Below, piece by piece: positions 8,703 to 17,051 of a DNA stretch of 42,748 bases (positions are counted from its first letter, which is position 1; the number at the start of each line of letters is the position of its first letter). The notes beneath the pieces were generated by a model. That model did no database searches, had not been told where the DNA came from, and saw only the letters and a list, made by a program, of their open reading frames with translations. Position numbers and translations under genes: made by a program. Source of the stretch: Clostridia bacterium (GTDB lineage Bacteria; Bacillota; Clostridia; Oscillospirales; CAG-382); the NCBI GenBank assembly GCA_017563195.1, contig JAFXDO010000021.1, positions 1-42,748 of the forward strand, written 5' to 3'.

Positions 8703-8966
8703 TTATTCGTTGAAACCGCCGAGAATAAGCGTAACAAGACCGTCAACTGCGGCTTCCTCATCTACGCCGTCGGCAAGTATGGTGATTATATCACCCTGAG
8801 AAATTCCGAGCGAAAGAACGCCCAACAAGCTTTTTGCATTAGCACGGCGGTCGCTGTTTTCGACCCAGATCGAGCTGCGGAAGGAGTTGGCCTTCTGTAT
8901 AAAATATGTCGCAGGCCTTGCGTGGAGCCCGACAGAGTTTTGGATTTCTATATTCTTAGTAGTCAT
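8703..8966 (-). CDS. ptsH: HPr-family phosphocarrier protein
   Basis: An 87-residue HPr. Both regulatory sites are present: His15 in GLHARPA, phosphorylated by enzyme I in sugar uptake, and Ser46 in KSLLGVLSLG, the HPr kinase site that drives CcpA-mediated carbon catabolite repression in Bacillota. His15 argues against the Crh paralogue, which lacks it. The gene is monocistronic or leads into uvrC, and has its own promoter at 8990-9018. The SD is weak (GGGGG). Confidence 0.93.
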   Translation of the reverse strand: MTTKNIEIQNSVGLHARPATYFIQKANSFRSSIWVENSDRRANAKSLLGVLSLGISQGDIITILADGVDEEAAVDGLVTLILGGFNE

Positions 8967-8989
8967 ATAAATACCCCCATACTAATGAT

Positions 8990-9018
8990 ATTATATCAAA
9001 CCGACCACCGCAAATCAA
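8990..9018 (-). promoter_or_regulatory. Sigma-A type promoter for ptsH
   Basis: TTGATT and TATAAT with a 17-base spacer on the minus strand, 24 bases before the ptsH ATG. The remaining bases up to 9093 hold no other clear signal. Confidence 0.7.
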
Positions 9019-9093
9019 TAGGAATTTAATGGGTGATTCAACGAAATACACAATACAAGTCTTCGTTTTTTTGTCGATAATATCTATTTGGGC

Positions 9094-9543
9094 TTACCCG
9101 TTAATTTCAACGATCGAATATACGCAGCATTCGACAGGCGTGTCGCCGTAATAAAAAATGCAATCGCTGTTATTGTAAATACGCTCGCCGTTTTCGGTAT
9201 AATACCTGCCGAACCTTTGATATCCCTTAAAGACGACGACCGCTTCTGCGTGACTCGAGGCGGCAACGGGATTGGGCTCTGCCTCTACCGAAGCAAGCGT
9301 CATTTCGATACGCTCGCCTTCTTCGTCCTCGGCTTCAAAATAAACGCTCTTGCCTGCCGCAGGGAGTGCATTTTCGACGTTACCCGCGCCGTCGACCGAA
9401 ATGTTGACCTGATAGGTAACGATTTCGGGCTTGGTGAGAAATTCATTAATAGTGTCGCGGAAGAAGAGCACAGCAAACGCGCATATCACCGCCACGAAAA
9501 TCGCGAGGTCGAGAATATTCAGCTTGAACTTTTTGGTTTTCAT
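9094..9543 (-). CDS. DUF4330-like single-pass membrane protein
   Basis: A 149-residue protein with a short basic N-terminus, one membrane helix (about residues 9-26, LDLAIFVAVICAFAVLFF) and an outward-facing beta-rich domain with no catalytic motif that I can see. The layout resembles the DUF4330 family, of unknown function. GGAGG lies 8 bases before the ATG, and the gene starts 3 bases after the stop of the O-antigen-ligase-like gene, so the two are probably made together. That suggests, without proving, a role in surface polysaccharide assembly. Confidence 0.7.
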   Translation of the reverse strand: MKTKKFKLNILDLAIFVAVICAFAVLFFRDTINEFLTKPEIVTYQVNISVDGAGNVENALPAAGKSVYFEAEDEEGERIEMTLASVEAEPNPVAASSHAEAVVVFKGYQRFGRYYTENGERIYNNSDCIFYYGDTPVECCVYSIVEING

Positions 9544-9546
9544 AAA

Positions 9547-11325
9547 TCAAGCCTCCTTGCTGTCCGGACGGTAAGCGACCTTATAGATCGAGCCGCAAAG
9601 TCCGAAAACAAACCACATTACAACGATCAAACGAACGTCGGACAGCGTATTGAACGCCGTGCCGCAGATAATAACGTTAATAGCAGACGAAGTGACCGTA
9701 CCGCCGAAAAGTGCTATCGTACTGCCGTGCTCACCAACGTAGGAGCCGAGCACGCGCTGCAAAATAAGCAAAATCGCGATTGCGAGGAGCACCGATGAAA
9801 CGATGCCGCCGACAGACGAAAAGCTCTGCCAGAAGGTCGCAAAGGAATCTGCGTACGTCGCACCGAACGCCTTGTCAAGAGCAAGCTCGCGTCCCGCAAC
9901 TACCGAAATCGAGGTCGAAAACCCGTTTGCGATAACAACGACGGGAGGCAGCGCGATCAAACCGCCGAGCAACGCGCCCACGGGCGCCTTATACGCCGCC
10001 GCGACGTAAACGAGAGTCGATACGACAAGAAGAACGTAGAACGACAGACTGTCGACAAACAACGCAGTCGCCAAAGCAAGCGGAACGAACAGCCGCTTTG
10101 CACGTCTTCTTCCCAACGCCGAATACGAGGAAAGTGCAAACGGAAGCGTGCAAGAAATCAGAATCGCAAGCATTTCGGGCTCGAGTGCAGACTTAGAAAT
10201 TGTTGTTGCGGCATTCCTAAGCTGTGCGTGAGGGATAAGCGTTGCAAAATCACCGAGCAGGTAAAAGACCATTCCAAGCTCTGCCGAAAGGCAAAGTGCG
10301 TTGAACGCCTGCACCAGCAGCTTTTCCGAGCAGATCATATTCTTCACCGGGAAATAAAGCGCCGATAAGCAAAGAAGATATCTTTCGCCCTGCGTTACCA
10401 CGCCGCCCGAGGCGGCGCAAGCGATAAACGTTGCAAGGTATGCCAGCAAAACGACCGCATCCGCAGTACCGAAACGGAAGTTTCGCTTGAGCCTTAGACA
10501 TTTTACGAAATAGGATATGAGCGTCACCGCCGAAATTGCCGAAATGACGCCTACAGGCATAATCGGGAGCAAGATAACGGCAAGCAAAAGCCCGAACTCA
10601 GGGATATTGATTATCGTCGCAAAGAGCGCGAAAGCAAGTAAACACAGTAATATATGATGAGGCGAGAGCAGGAAAGAGATGCCGCCGAAGAGCGACCCGT
10701 ATAAAAATCCGTAGCCCACCGCCGTTTTTGTCGGTGTTTTGGAATGTCTCACGAACGTGAAGTCGTTCACGCCGAGACAGTTGTAGAGAAGCGGACCTAT
10801 CAGCTTACTGCTGCCGAACGTTGCGAGGATGCTTTTGTCGCCGAACATGGAAAGCAGCAGACCGAACAGCGCGACTATAGCAGCAAAGGTGAGGTCGTCG
10901 GGGCTTGTTGCCGCACCGAGTCTCACAGAGCTGTAATCCTTAATAACAAATGCCGCCGCGGCATAAATGCCGAAGGTGAGCAAAAATACGCCCGCTGTAC
11001 GCAAGGACGAATTTAGTATCGCATCGCGAGCCCTGCAGATCCATCGCGTTACGGGACTGCGCTCGATAAACGACGCAACGTTGTTGCGCGCGGGCATCGC
11101 AAAGCTTTTACGGACGCCGAGCTTATTGTAGATCGGGCCGGTGATCCTCTGACGCGCAAAGCGGTTTACCGCCTTCGCAGAGGTAAGAATAGGAGACGCG
11201 AAGCCGCTTTCGAAGAATCTGACAAAGCGATTTGAAAGCCTGCGGGTGCACGACAAAACAAGGCTCTCTCTCTCGAGCCTTCGGAGTGTACCGGTTTTAT
11301 GCGTTTTTCTCCTCGCTTTGTTCAT
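9547..11325 (-). CDS. Polytopic membrane protein, O-antigen ligase/polymerase-like
   Basis: A 592-residue protein. The first 100 residues are basic and cytoplasmic; after that come about 11 to 12 hydrophobic segments, e.g. AGVFLLTFGIYAAAAF near 110 and a paired helix region near 225-270. The pattern of many helices with one larger loop resembles O-antigen ligases and Wzy-type polymerases, which act on lipid-linked glycans outside the membrane. I see no definitive motif, so the assignment rests on topology. It begins inside the last 29 bases of trmD, with GGAG 7 bases before the ATG, where rplS often stands in other bacteria. The DUF4330-like gene follows immediately. Confidence 0.6.
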   Translation of the reverse strand: MNKARRKTHKTGTLRRLERESLVLSCTRRLSNRFVRFFESGFASPILTSAKAVNRFARQRITGPIYNKLGVRKSFAMPARNNVASFIERSPVTRWICRARDAILNSSLRTAGVFLLTFGIYAAAAFVIKDYSSVRLGAATSPDDLTFAAIVALFGLLLSMFGDKSILATFGSSKLIGPLLYNCLGVNDFTFVRHSKTPTKTAVGYGFLYGSLFGGISFLLSPHHILLCLLAFALFATIINIPEFGLLLAVILLPIMPVGVISAISAVTLISYFVKCLRLKRNFRFGTADAVVLLAYLATFIACAASGGVVTQGERYLLCLSALYFPVKNMICSEKLLVQAFNALCLSAELGMVFYLLGDFATLIPHAQLRNAATTISKSALEPEMLAILISCTLPFALSSYSALGRRRAKRLFVPLALATALFVDSLSFYVLLVVSTLVYVAAAYKAPVGALLGGLIALPPVVVIANGFSTSISVVAGRELALDKAFGATYADSFATFWQSFSSVGGIVSSVLLAIAILLILQRVLGSYVGEHGSTIALFGGTVTSSAINVIICGTAFNTLSDVRLIVVMWFVFGLCGSIYKVAYRPDSKEA

Positions 11326-12007
11326 TTGAATTCTCCAATAAATCGGGGCGTTTTGCCTCGGTACGAAGCCTGCTTTGCTCTTCCTTCCAGAGCTTCTGCT
11401 TTTTGTGGTCGCCGTTTATGAGCACCTCGGGAACCTCAAGCCCCTCGAATACTCGCGGGCGGGTGTACTGCCCGTGCTCGAGCAGACCGTTTTGCAGGCT
11501 TTCCTCGGAATAGCACTCCGAGGAAGGAAGCACTCCGTCGATAAGGCGCGAAACGCAATCGACGACGATAGCCGCAGGCAGCTCTCCGCCCGTCAGCACG
11601 TAGTTGCCGACAGAAAGCTCCTCGTCAACCTCAAGCTCGATAATACGCTCGTCAATGCCCTCGTAATGACCGCAAAGCAGTATGAGGTTATCGTACTGCG
11701 TAAGCTCCTCTGCCTTTTTCTGGTTAAAGAGCGAGCCCTGCGGAGACATATAGATCACGCGCGTGCTGCCGCTGAGTCGCGACTTAACAGCGCGTATGCA
11801 GTCGACGACAGGCTGGCACATCATCACCATACCGTAGCCGCCCCCGTACGGAGCGTCGTCGACCCTGCGATGCTTGTCCAGGGTGTAATCGCGGATATCG
11901 GTGCAGTTTACCGAAATGACCCCCTTAGCGGCGGCGCGTCCGATTATGCTTGCACCGAATATCGGTTCAAGAGAATGGGGAAAAAGCGTAAGTACCTCGA
12001 AGTTCAT
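11297..12007 (-). CDS. trmD: tRNA (guanine(37)-N1)-methyltransferase
   Basis: A 236-residue SPOUT-class methyltransferase that makes m1G37 in tRNAs reading CNN codons and thereby prevents +1 frameshifts. The trefoil-knot SAM site is clear: CGHYEGIDER at 112-121 and SVGNYVLTGGE at 132-142. The N-terminus (LTLFP, YGGGYGM) is typical. GGAG lies 6 bases before the ATG. The gene follows rimM after 15 bases. The C-terminus is short and charged. Confidence 0.97.
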   Translation of the reverse strand: MNFEVLTLFPHSLEPIFGASIIGRAAAKGVISVNCTDIRDYTLDKHRRVDDAPYGGGYGMVMMCQPVVDCIRAVKSRLSGSTRVIYMSPQGSLFNQKKAEELTQYDNLILLCGHYEGIDERIIELEVDEELSVGNYVLTGGELPAAIVVDCVSRLIDGVLPSSECYSEESLQNGLLEHGQYTRPRVFEGLEVPEVLINGDHKKQKLWKEEQSRLRTEAKRPDLLENSNEQSEEKNA

Positions 12008-12022
12008 TTCAATCTCCTTCGC

Positions 12023-12511
12023 CTACGCTTCAAAGCCGTCGATAAGACGGATAACTATTCCCGCCGGTTCAGCCTTCACGATGAATTCCTTCACCGCGGG
12101 GATGATATAGCTTTTTTCGCCCTCGACGTAATAAAGGTCGGAGGCTCTTCCCTCTTCTATTTTTTTGAGGGTACCGATGATATTACCCGTATTTTCGTCG
12201 GTAACCGACGCGCCGATAAGATCGTCGTTGTAATAGACGCCCTCGGGAAGTGTAATATCCTCTCGGTCGAAATAAACCGTTCTGCCTGTCAGCGAGGCGG
12301 CGGAGTTCCTGTCCTCGTACCCGACGAAAATGACGGTTCCAACGGTTTCGCGGAAGGCCTTAACCTCCAAAGGACGCTTTCCCTCGGGATCGAGGTAAAG
12401 ATACTTGACGCCGGACAGAAAATCCATTCCGTCACACCAGCAGTCAAACTTGACCTCGCCCTTCAGTCCGCGCGGAGAATTAAGCCTTCCCGCTTCAAGA
12501 AAACGCTTCAT
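12023..12511 (-). CDS. rimM: 16S rRNA processing protein RimM
   Basis: A 162-residue ribosome maturation factor that binds S19 and the 30S head. The N-terminal RimM barrel (residues 5-80, GLKGEVKFDC) and the C-terminal PRC-type barrel (about 90-160, IPAVKEFI, GIVIRLIDG) are recognisable. The ATG overlaps the khpA stop (ATGA). It ends with TAG; the six codons from this TAG to the trmD ATG are in the same frame with no other stop, but trmD has its own SD. Confidence 0.93.
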   Translation of the reverse strand: MKRFLEAGRLNSPRGLKGEVKFDCWCDGMDFLSGVKYLYLDPEGKRPLEVKAFRETVGTVIFVGYEDRNSAASLTGRTVYFDREDITLPEGVYYNDDLIGASVTDENTGNIIGTLKKIEEGRASDLYYVEGEKSYIIPAVKEFIVKAEPAGIVIRLIDGFEA

Positions 12512-12738
12512 CAGATAATATCGACGATGACGCGCTTGTTCTCCTTGGAGGCAGCCGCACGCATCACTGTACGGATGCTCTTTGCGATTTTGCCCTCCTT
12601 GCCGATGACTCTGCCCATATCGTGCTTCGCCACCGAGAGCTCGAGAACTACTGTGTCACCGCTTACCTTTTCGGTAACGACTACCGAATCGGGATCCTCG
12701 ACGATAGCTTTAGTGATATCGAGAAGAATCTGTTTCAT
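12511..12738 (-). CDS. khpA: KH-domain RNA-binding protein KhpA
   Basis: A 75-residue single KH domain with the GxxG loop GKEG at residues 46-49 and the following helix IAKSIRTVMRAAA. KhpA (YlqC) binds RNA together with KhpB and affects cell division and elongation in Gram-positive bacteria. It sits in its standard place between rpsP and rimM and is coupled to both (TAATG and ATGA overlaps). Confidence 0.94.
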   Translation of the reverse strand: MKQILLDITKAIVEDPDSVVVTEKVSGDTVVLELSVAKHDMGRVIGKEGKIAKSIRTVMRAAASKENKRVIVDII

Positions 12739-12983
12739 TAATCCAATACTCCGCTCTTCTTAAGAAGATCTCTTACGGTGTCGGTAGGCTGTGCGCCGTT
12801 GCCGATCCACTTCTTTGCCTTTTCGGAATCGATCTTAACGTCTGCGGGGTTGGTCATGGGGTTGTAGTAACCGATTTCCTCGATGAAGCGGCCGTCGCGG
12901 GGATAACGCGAATCTGCAACAACGATTCTGTAGTGGGGAGCCTTCTTTGCGCCCATTCTTCTGAGTCTGATCTTAACTGCCAT
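12738..12983 (-). CDS. rpsP: 30S ribosomal protein S16
   Basis: An 81-residue ribosomal protein that stabilises the lower part of the 30S body. The N-terminus [20 protein letters not shown] is diagnostic, followed by [19 protein letters not shown] lies 9 bases before the ATG. It follows ffh after 40 bases and overlaps khpA. Confidence 0.97.
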   Translation of the reverse strand: MAVKIRLRRMGAKKAPHYRIVVADSRYPRDGRFIEEIGYYNPMTNPADVKIDSEKAKKWIGNGAQPTDTVRDLLKKSGVLD

Positions 12984-13023
12984 TTTAAATAGCCTCCAAA
13001 AAAATTTTTAACAATGTTATTTA

Positions 13024-13749
13024 TTAAAAAGGAAGTTTGAATTTCCCTTTTTTACCTTTTTTGCCCATGAACTGCTTCATAAGCTGCTTTGTCTGCTCGT
13101 ACTGCTTGAGCAAACGGTTGATCTCCTCGACCGATCTGCCGCTTCCCGCCGCAATTCTGCGTTTACGGGAGGAGTTCAGAACGTCGGGATGGTCACGCTC
13201 GTACGGGGTCATCGAAAGGATGATCGCCTCGGTGTGCGCAAGCGCCTTTTCGTCGATCTGCGCGTTATTCAGGGCACTTGGCTTGACGCCCGGCATCATC
13301 CCGAGCAGAGACTCCATAGAGCCCATATCCTTTATTGTTGCAAGCTGATCGAGAAAATCGGTAAGCGTAAAGCTTTGCTCGCGGAACTTGCGCTCCATCT
13401 CAGCCGCCTTCTTTTCATCGATCTGCTGTTCAGCCTTTTCGATAAGCGTCAGCACGTCGCCCATACCGAGAATACGTGATGCCATTCTGTCGGGATGGAA
13501 GGGCTCTAAGCAATCGAGCTTTTCGCCCGTACCGATAAGCTTTATGGGCTTGCCGGTGATATACTTGACCGAAAGCGCCGCACCGCCTCGGGTGTCGCCG
13601 TCCATCTTGGTCAAAATAACGCCGGTGATATCCAAAAGATCGTTGAAGCTCTTCGCGACGTTGACCGCATCCTGACCCGTCATCGCATCGACAACAAGAA
13701 GTATTTCGGTAGGCTCTGCGACCTCCTTGACACGCTTGAGCTCAGCCAT
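13024..13749 (-). CDS. ffh: Ffh, 3' part (rest of the G domain and the M domain), separated by an in-frame TAG
   Basis: A 241-residue continuation of Ffh (SRP54) in the same frame as the 5' part. It carries the rest of the GTPase site, [10 protein letters not shown] at 47-56 and GTGE at 73-76, and the M domain (about 120-241), which holds 4.5S/6S SRP RNA and signal sequences; the basic tail [13 protein letters not shown] is typical. If translated separately it would start at the ATG at 13749, two codons after the TAG. That ATG has no good SD, so translation would depend on readthrough or on reinitiation by terminating ribosomes. Both parts together give the normal length of about 440 residues. 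Confidence 0.85.
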   Translation of the reverse strand: MAELKRVKEVAEPTEILLVVDAMTGQDAVNVAKSFNDLLDITGVILTKMDGDTRGGAALSVKYITGKPIKLIGTGEKLDCLEPFHPDRMASRILGMGDVLTLIEKAEQQIDEKKAAEMERKFREQSFTLTDFLDQLATIKDMGSMESLLGMMPGVKPSALNNAQIDEKALAHTEAIILSMTPYERDHPDVLNSSRKRRIAAGSGRSVEEINRLLKQYEQTKQLMKQFMGKKGKKGKFKLPF

Positions 13750-13752
13750 AAG

Positions 13753-13755
13753 CTA
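13753..13755 (-). other. In-frame TAG interrupting ffh
   Basis: The codons read GAT GAG TAG CTT ATG GCT on the minus strand. Ffh homologues usually have DE-Glu/Gln/Lys/Asp-LM here (VDEELMAEL-like), so GAG, CAG or AAG changed to TAG by one base would explain it. The frame is unbroken on both sides. The base after the stop is C, a context known to weaken termination in E. coli. Confidence 0.95.
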
Positions 13756-14346
13756 CTCATCGACGTGCAGACGACCCGCGGTATCGATGATAACCGTATC
13801 AAATCCGTACTTTATCGCGTGCTTGATTGCTTCCTTGGTGGTTTCCGCAGGGTCTGCGGTGCCACGCTCGAACACGTTGACGCCGACCTTTTCACCCACC
13901 ACCTGAAGCTGAGTGATAGCCGCGGGACGGTAGATATCGCAGGCTACAAGAAGCGGATTTCTGCCCTGCTTCTTGAACATTCTTGCGAGCTTACCGCAAT
14001 GTGTGGTCTTACCCGAGCCCTGAAGTCCGCACATCAGTATGACCGTGGGGGGCTTGGGAGAAATATTCAGCTTTTGATTGGTGCCGCCCATAAGGGTGAC
14101 GAGCTCCTCGTTAACTATCTTAACGATCTGCTGTCCGGGAAGGAGGCTTTCAAGCACCTCGTTACCGACAGCACGCTCGGACACGCGGGCGACGAATTCC
14201 TTAACGACCTTGAAGTTTACATCCGCTTCGAGCAATGCGAGCTTGATCTCTCGCATGCCTGCCTTCACGTCAGCCTCGGTAAGCTTGCCCTTGTTGCGGA
14301 ACTTCGAAAAGGCGTTTTGCATCTTTTCGACTAAGCTTTGAAACAT
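13753..14346 (-). CDS. ffh: Ffh, 5' part (N domain and first half of the G domain), ends at an in-frame TAG
   Basis: The 197-residue N-terminal part of the signal recognition particle GTPase, which targets membrane and secreted proteins co-translationally to FtsY (also in this window). It has the helical N domain (1-95) with ALLEADV, the P loop GLQGSGKTT (107-115), DIYRPAA (137-143) and DTAGR (188-192). Five residues after DTAGR the frame meets TAG at 13755-13753. The start is firm: AGGAG in the end of ylxM, 3 bases after whose stop... the ATG follows directly at 14346. Alone this fragment lacks the guanine-specificity motif and the M domain. Ffh is essential in most bacteria, so either the stop is an error or the protein is made in another way. 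Confidence 0.85.
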   Translation of the reverse strand: MFQSLVEKMQNAFSKFRNKGKLTEADVKAGMREIKLALLEADVNFKVVKEFVARVSERAVGNEVLESLLPGQQIVKIVNEELVTLMGGTNQKLNISPKPPTVILMCGLQGSGKTTHCGKLARMFKKQGRNPLLVACDIYRPAAITQLQVVGEKVGVNVFERGTADPAETTKEAIKHAIKYGFDTVIIDTAGRLHVDE

Positions 14347-14664
14347 TTAAAGTTCTCCTATGATCGCTTCGGCGAGACGGTGTATACGATCGATATCTTC
14401 GCTTTGCTGTATTTCAAGCGCGCGCTCGGATATTGCTTCGGATCTTTTGATAAAGCCCAACGCATCCTCGAGCGTTTTCAGAGTGTCAACACCGTGCCGT
14501 ATCGCATCGCGCACGCCCTGACGGGTGATTCCGCAATGCTCGCTTATTTCTGCAAGGGAGAGATCCTCGTTATAATAAAGGTCGACCACGTCCTTCTGTC
14601 GTTCGGACAGGACGTTGCCGTAAACGTCGATCAGTCGGCAGATGTATGCTCTGTCCCTATTCAC
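14347..14664 (-). CDS. ylxM: YlxM-family putative HTH DNA-binding protein
   Basis: A 105-residue protein of the UPF0122/YlxM family, whose gene almost always precedes ffh in Bacillota. It carries a sigma-70 region-4-like helix-turn-helix (SERQKDVVDLYYNEDLSLAEISEHCGITRQGVR is split here into recognisable helices, residues about 20-52). In streptococci it has been described as an SRP accessory protein. The start is GTG at 14664 with AAAGGAG 9 bases upstream. It is first in the operon and directly precedes ffh. Confidence 0.92.
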   Translation of the reverse strand: MNRDRAYICRLIDVYGNVLSERQKDVVDLYYNEDLSLAEISEHCGITRQGVRDAIRHGVDTLKTLEDALGFIKRSEAISERALEIQQSEDIDRIHRLAEAIIGEL

Positions 14665-14695
14665 CTAAGGATTCTCCTTTGCCAAGAAAGTCAAA

Positions 14696-14724
14696 AGCCT
14701 GTAAAGTGTTTTTCTTTACAGGCT
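14696..14724 (-). terminator. Hairpin after clpC, also at the 5' end of the ylxM-ffh transcript
   Basis: An 11-bp perfect stem (AGCCTGTAAAG with CTTTACAGGCT, loop of seven) followed on the minus strand by TTTT. It can act as a weak terminator for clpC. The predicted start of the ylxM transcript (about 14720) lies inside its first arm, so most of the hairpin would also form at the 5' end of that mRNA. Confidence 0.65.
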
Positions 14725-14726
14725 GT

Positions 14727-14755
14727 ATTATACACGTGTTTATCGGCTTTGTCAA
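14727..14755 (-). promoter_or_regulatory. Consensus promoter of the ylxM-ffh-rpsP-trmD operon
   Basis: Perfect TTGACA and TATAAT hexamers with a 17-base spacer on the minus strand. The -35 box overlaps the last codons and TGA stop of clpC. This is the strongest promoter match in the window, as expected for a ribosome/SRP operon. Confidence 0.9.
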
Positions 14756-16986
14756 TAGGTGTTTTGCTTTATTTTGGCAATTCCGTGCCCATTTTCTATG
14801 CAAATCGTCACAATTTCGTGCTCGTTGGGCTTTTCTGCAAGCAAAAGCTCGGCAACCGCCTCCTCTGCAAGCCTTAAAGCCGTTCTTGAAACCGCGCGTG
14901 CACTGCCCGAGCCCGCACACTCTACAGCGTTCACAGCAAAGTCCTCGGACAGCTCGGCATCTATCCCGCGCGACGCAAGCGTCTTCAGAAGCGCGCTTGC
15001 CTTAAGCCGTGCTACGCTCGCGAGATCCTCGCGCGAAAGCGTCTCGAACGTGATCACCTCGTCGACGCGATCGACAAGCTCGGGAGGCAAAAGCTTCAGC
15101 GCGTCTACGCGTGCGCTTTCCCTACCGTTTGCAAACCCGATACCGCTCTGCCTTACGCTGTTTGCCGTGAGTATGACCATCGTATTGTCAAACCTCACCG
15201 TCTCGCCCATCGAGTCGGTCAGCGCGCCGTCGTCGAGAAGCTGAAGCAATATCGCGCGGACGTCGGGATGCGCCTTGTCGATCTCGTCGAAAAGCAGCAG
15301 CGAATAGGGACAACGCTTAACGCGCTCGGTCAAAGCGCCGCCTTCGCCGTAGCCGACGTACCCGGGCGGCGAGCCGATAAGCTTCGACACGCTGTGCGGC
15401 TCGGAAAATTCCGACATATCAAGCCTAATAAACGATTTATCGCCGTTGAACACCGCCTCGGCAAGTGCTCTCGCACATTCGGTCTTGCCGACGCCCGCAC
15501 TCCCGATAAACAGAAACGAGCCGTTCGGGCGACCGACGCCTCTTACACCCGATCTTGCCAGCCTCACGGCGTTACAAAGTGCCGATACCGCCCTGTCCTG
15601 TCCTATAATGCGCGAGGTAAGGCGGGATTCGAGTGAACGCAACGCCTCACGTTCAATATCGGTCGCGCTCGCTATCGGTATCCCCGTTTTAGTCTGAACA
15701 AGCGAGCAAATATCCTCCTCACCGAGCGTTTGATCCCTTTTTGACGTTTTACTGCGAACTATCGCGCTTGCCTCGTCGATAAGGTCGATAGCCTTGTCGG
15801 GCAGGCGCCGCTCGGGCATATACCTTACCGAAAGCTCCACCGCCGCTCTTAATGCGGCATCGCTTATCGCAACGCCGTGAAATGCCTCGTACCGCTTTCT
15901 CAGTCCCTCAAGCATCTGCAGGCACCTCGACTCGTCGGGCTCGGGCACGGTTACGCTTTGAAAGCGTCGCTCAAGCGCCTTATCCCGTTCGATGCTCGTC
16001 TTGAACTCACTGTGCGTGGTAGCCCCGATAACGCGTATCTCTCCCCTTGCGAGCGCAGGCTTAAGAATATTCGACGCATCGATGGCACCCTCGGCACCGC
16101 CCGCGCCGACGATCGTATGAAGCTCGTCGATGAAGAGGATTACGTCGCCCGCATTCTTTACCTCCTCGAGGATGTTTTTTATCTTTTCCTCGAACTCACC
16201 TCTGTATTTCGTGCCCGCAACGACGCTCGCTATCTCAAGGCTCATAATGCGAACCCCAAACAGCCGCTCGGGCACTCTGCCTGACGCTATCCGCGATGCA
16301 ACCGACTCGACGACCGCCGTCTTGCCCACTCCCGCCTCACCGACCAGGCAGGGGTTGTTCTTTGTTCTGCGCAGCAGGACCGAGATGACCTGCGACTCCT
16401 CTTCCTCCCTGCCGACTACGGGATCGATCCTGTTAAGCCTTGCCTTTTCGGTAAGATCTATCGCATTTGCGTCGAGAAGCGGCGTAGGCACACGCCTTTT
16501 TTCGTTCTTCACCTCGTATTCGACCGAATCGCCGTCTGCATCGTAAACGTCGTCGCGGCAGAGCTCGCTCAGTTCACCGTTAAGCTCGGATATATCAATA
16601 TTAAGCTCGCGAAGCAGTCTCACGGCTACGCATTCCTCGCGAAGAAGTGAGACGAGCAGATGCTCAACCCCTACAAGCTCGCACTCATCAGCAGCGGCGA
16701 TAAAAGACGCTCTGAGTATTATCCTGCGACAGACGGGCGTCATATCGTCGCTCGAAAGAAGCGTTTTTCCGCCCATACCGATAAGCCCGATTATCTTTCT
16801 TTTGATAAGCGATTCCTCGGCACCGCGCTCGCACAGAAGCCGACGGCTTGTGCTTTCACCGCGCAATATCCCCAAAAGAAGATGCTCGCTCCCGACGTAG
16901 GAATGTCCCATCTCCTTCGCGGCAAGCAATGCCGCCGTCACGGCGCGTCGAGCACCGTCCGAAAAGCGTTTCGTTATCTCGCTCAA
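14752..16986 (-). CDS. clpC: AAA+ ATPase of the ClpC/ClpA type, without a recognisable middle domain
   Basis: A 744-residue Hsp100 unfoldase that should feed ClpP. It has an N-terminal double Clp repeat (1-140), AAA-1 with Walker A GEAGVGKT (216-223) and Walker B LFIDE (284-288), and AAA-2 with GSAGVGKT (495-502), LLFDE (564-568) and an IGF loop (SGIGFANG) typical of ClpP binding. Standard ClpC has a coiled-coil UVR-containing middle domain between the two ATPase modules; here only a short link (SKTSKRDQTLGEED) is present, as in ClpA. I chose the TTG at 16986 because GGAAGGGG lies 8 bases before it and the residues then match the usual ClpC N-terminus; upstream ATGs lack an SD. No clear CtsR box was seen. 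Confidence 0.85.
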   Translation of the reverse strand: MSEITKRFSDGARRAVTAALLAAKEMGHSYVGSEHLLLGILRGESTSRRLLCERGAEESLIKRKIIGLIGMGGKTLLSSDDMTPVCRRIILRASFIAAADECELVGVEHLLVSLLREECVAVRLLRELNIDISELNGELSELCRDDVYDADGDSVEYEVKNEKRRVPTPLLDANAIDLTEKARLNRIDPVVGREEEESQVISVLLRRTKNNPCLVGEAGVGKTAVVESVASRIASGRVPERLFGVRIMSLEIASVVAGTKYRGEFEEKIKNILEEVKNAGDVILFIDELHTIVGAGGAEGAIDASNILKPALARGEIRVIGATTHSEFKTSIERDKALERRFQSVTVPEPDESRCLQMLEGLRKRYEAFHGVAISDAALRAAVELSVRYMPERRLPDKAIDLIDEASAIVRSKTSKRDQTLGEEDICSLVQTKTGIPIASATDIEREALRSLESRLTSRIIGQDRAVSALCNAVRLARSGVRGVGRPNGSFLFIGSAGVGKTECARALAEAVFNGDKSFIRLDMSEFSEPHSVSKLIGSPPGYVGYGEGGALTERVKRCPYSLLLFDEIDKAHPDVRAILLQLLDDGALTDSMGETVRFDNTMVILTANSVRQSGIGFANGRESARVDALKLLPPELVDRVDEVITFETLSREDLASVARLKASALLKTLASRGIDAELSEDFAVNAVECAGSGSARAVSRTALRLAEEAVAELLLAEKPNEHEIVTICIENGHGIAKIKQNTY

Positions 16987-17051
16987 GAATAATACCCCTT
17001 CCAATGTCATCTGCTCACGCATGAACAGAATATGTAAAAAATCTCAAAAAG

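Noticed and set aside
9040..9073. Terminator-like AACGAA/TTCGTT with a T run on the plus strand
   Set aside because: The stem is six base pairs with a loop of about 16, and no plus-strand gene precedes it.
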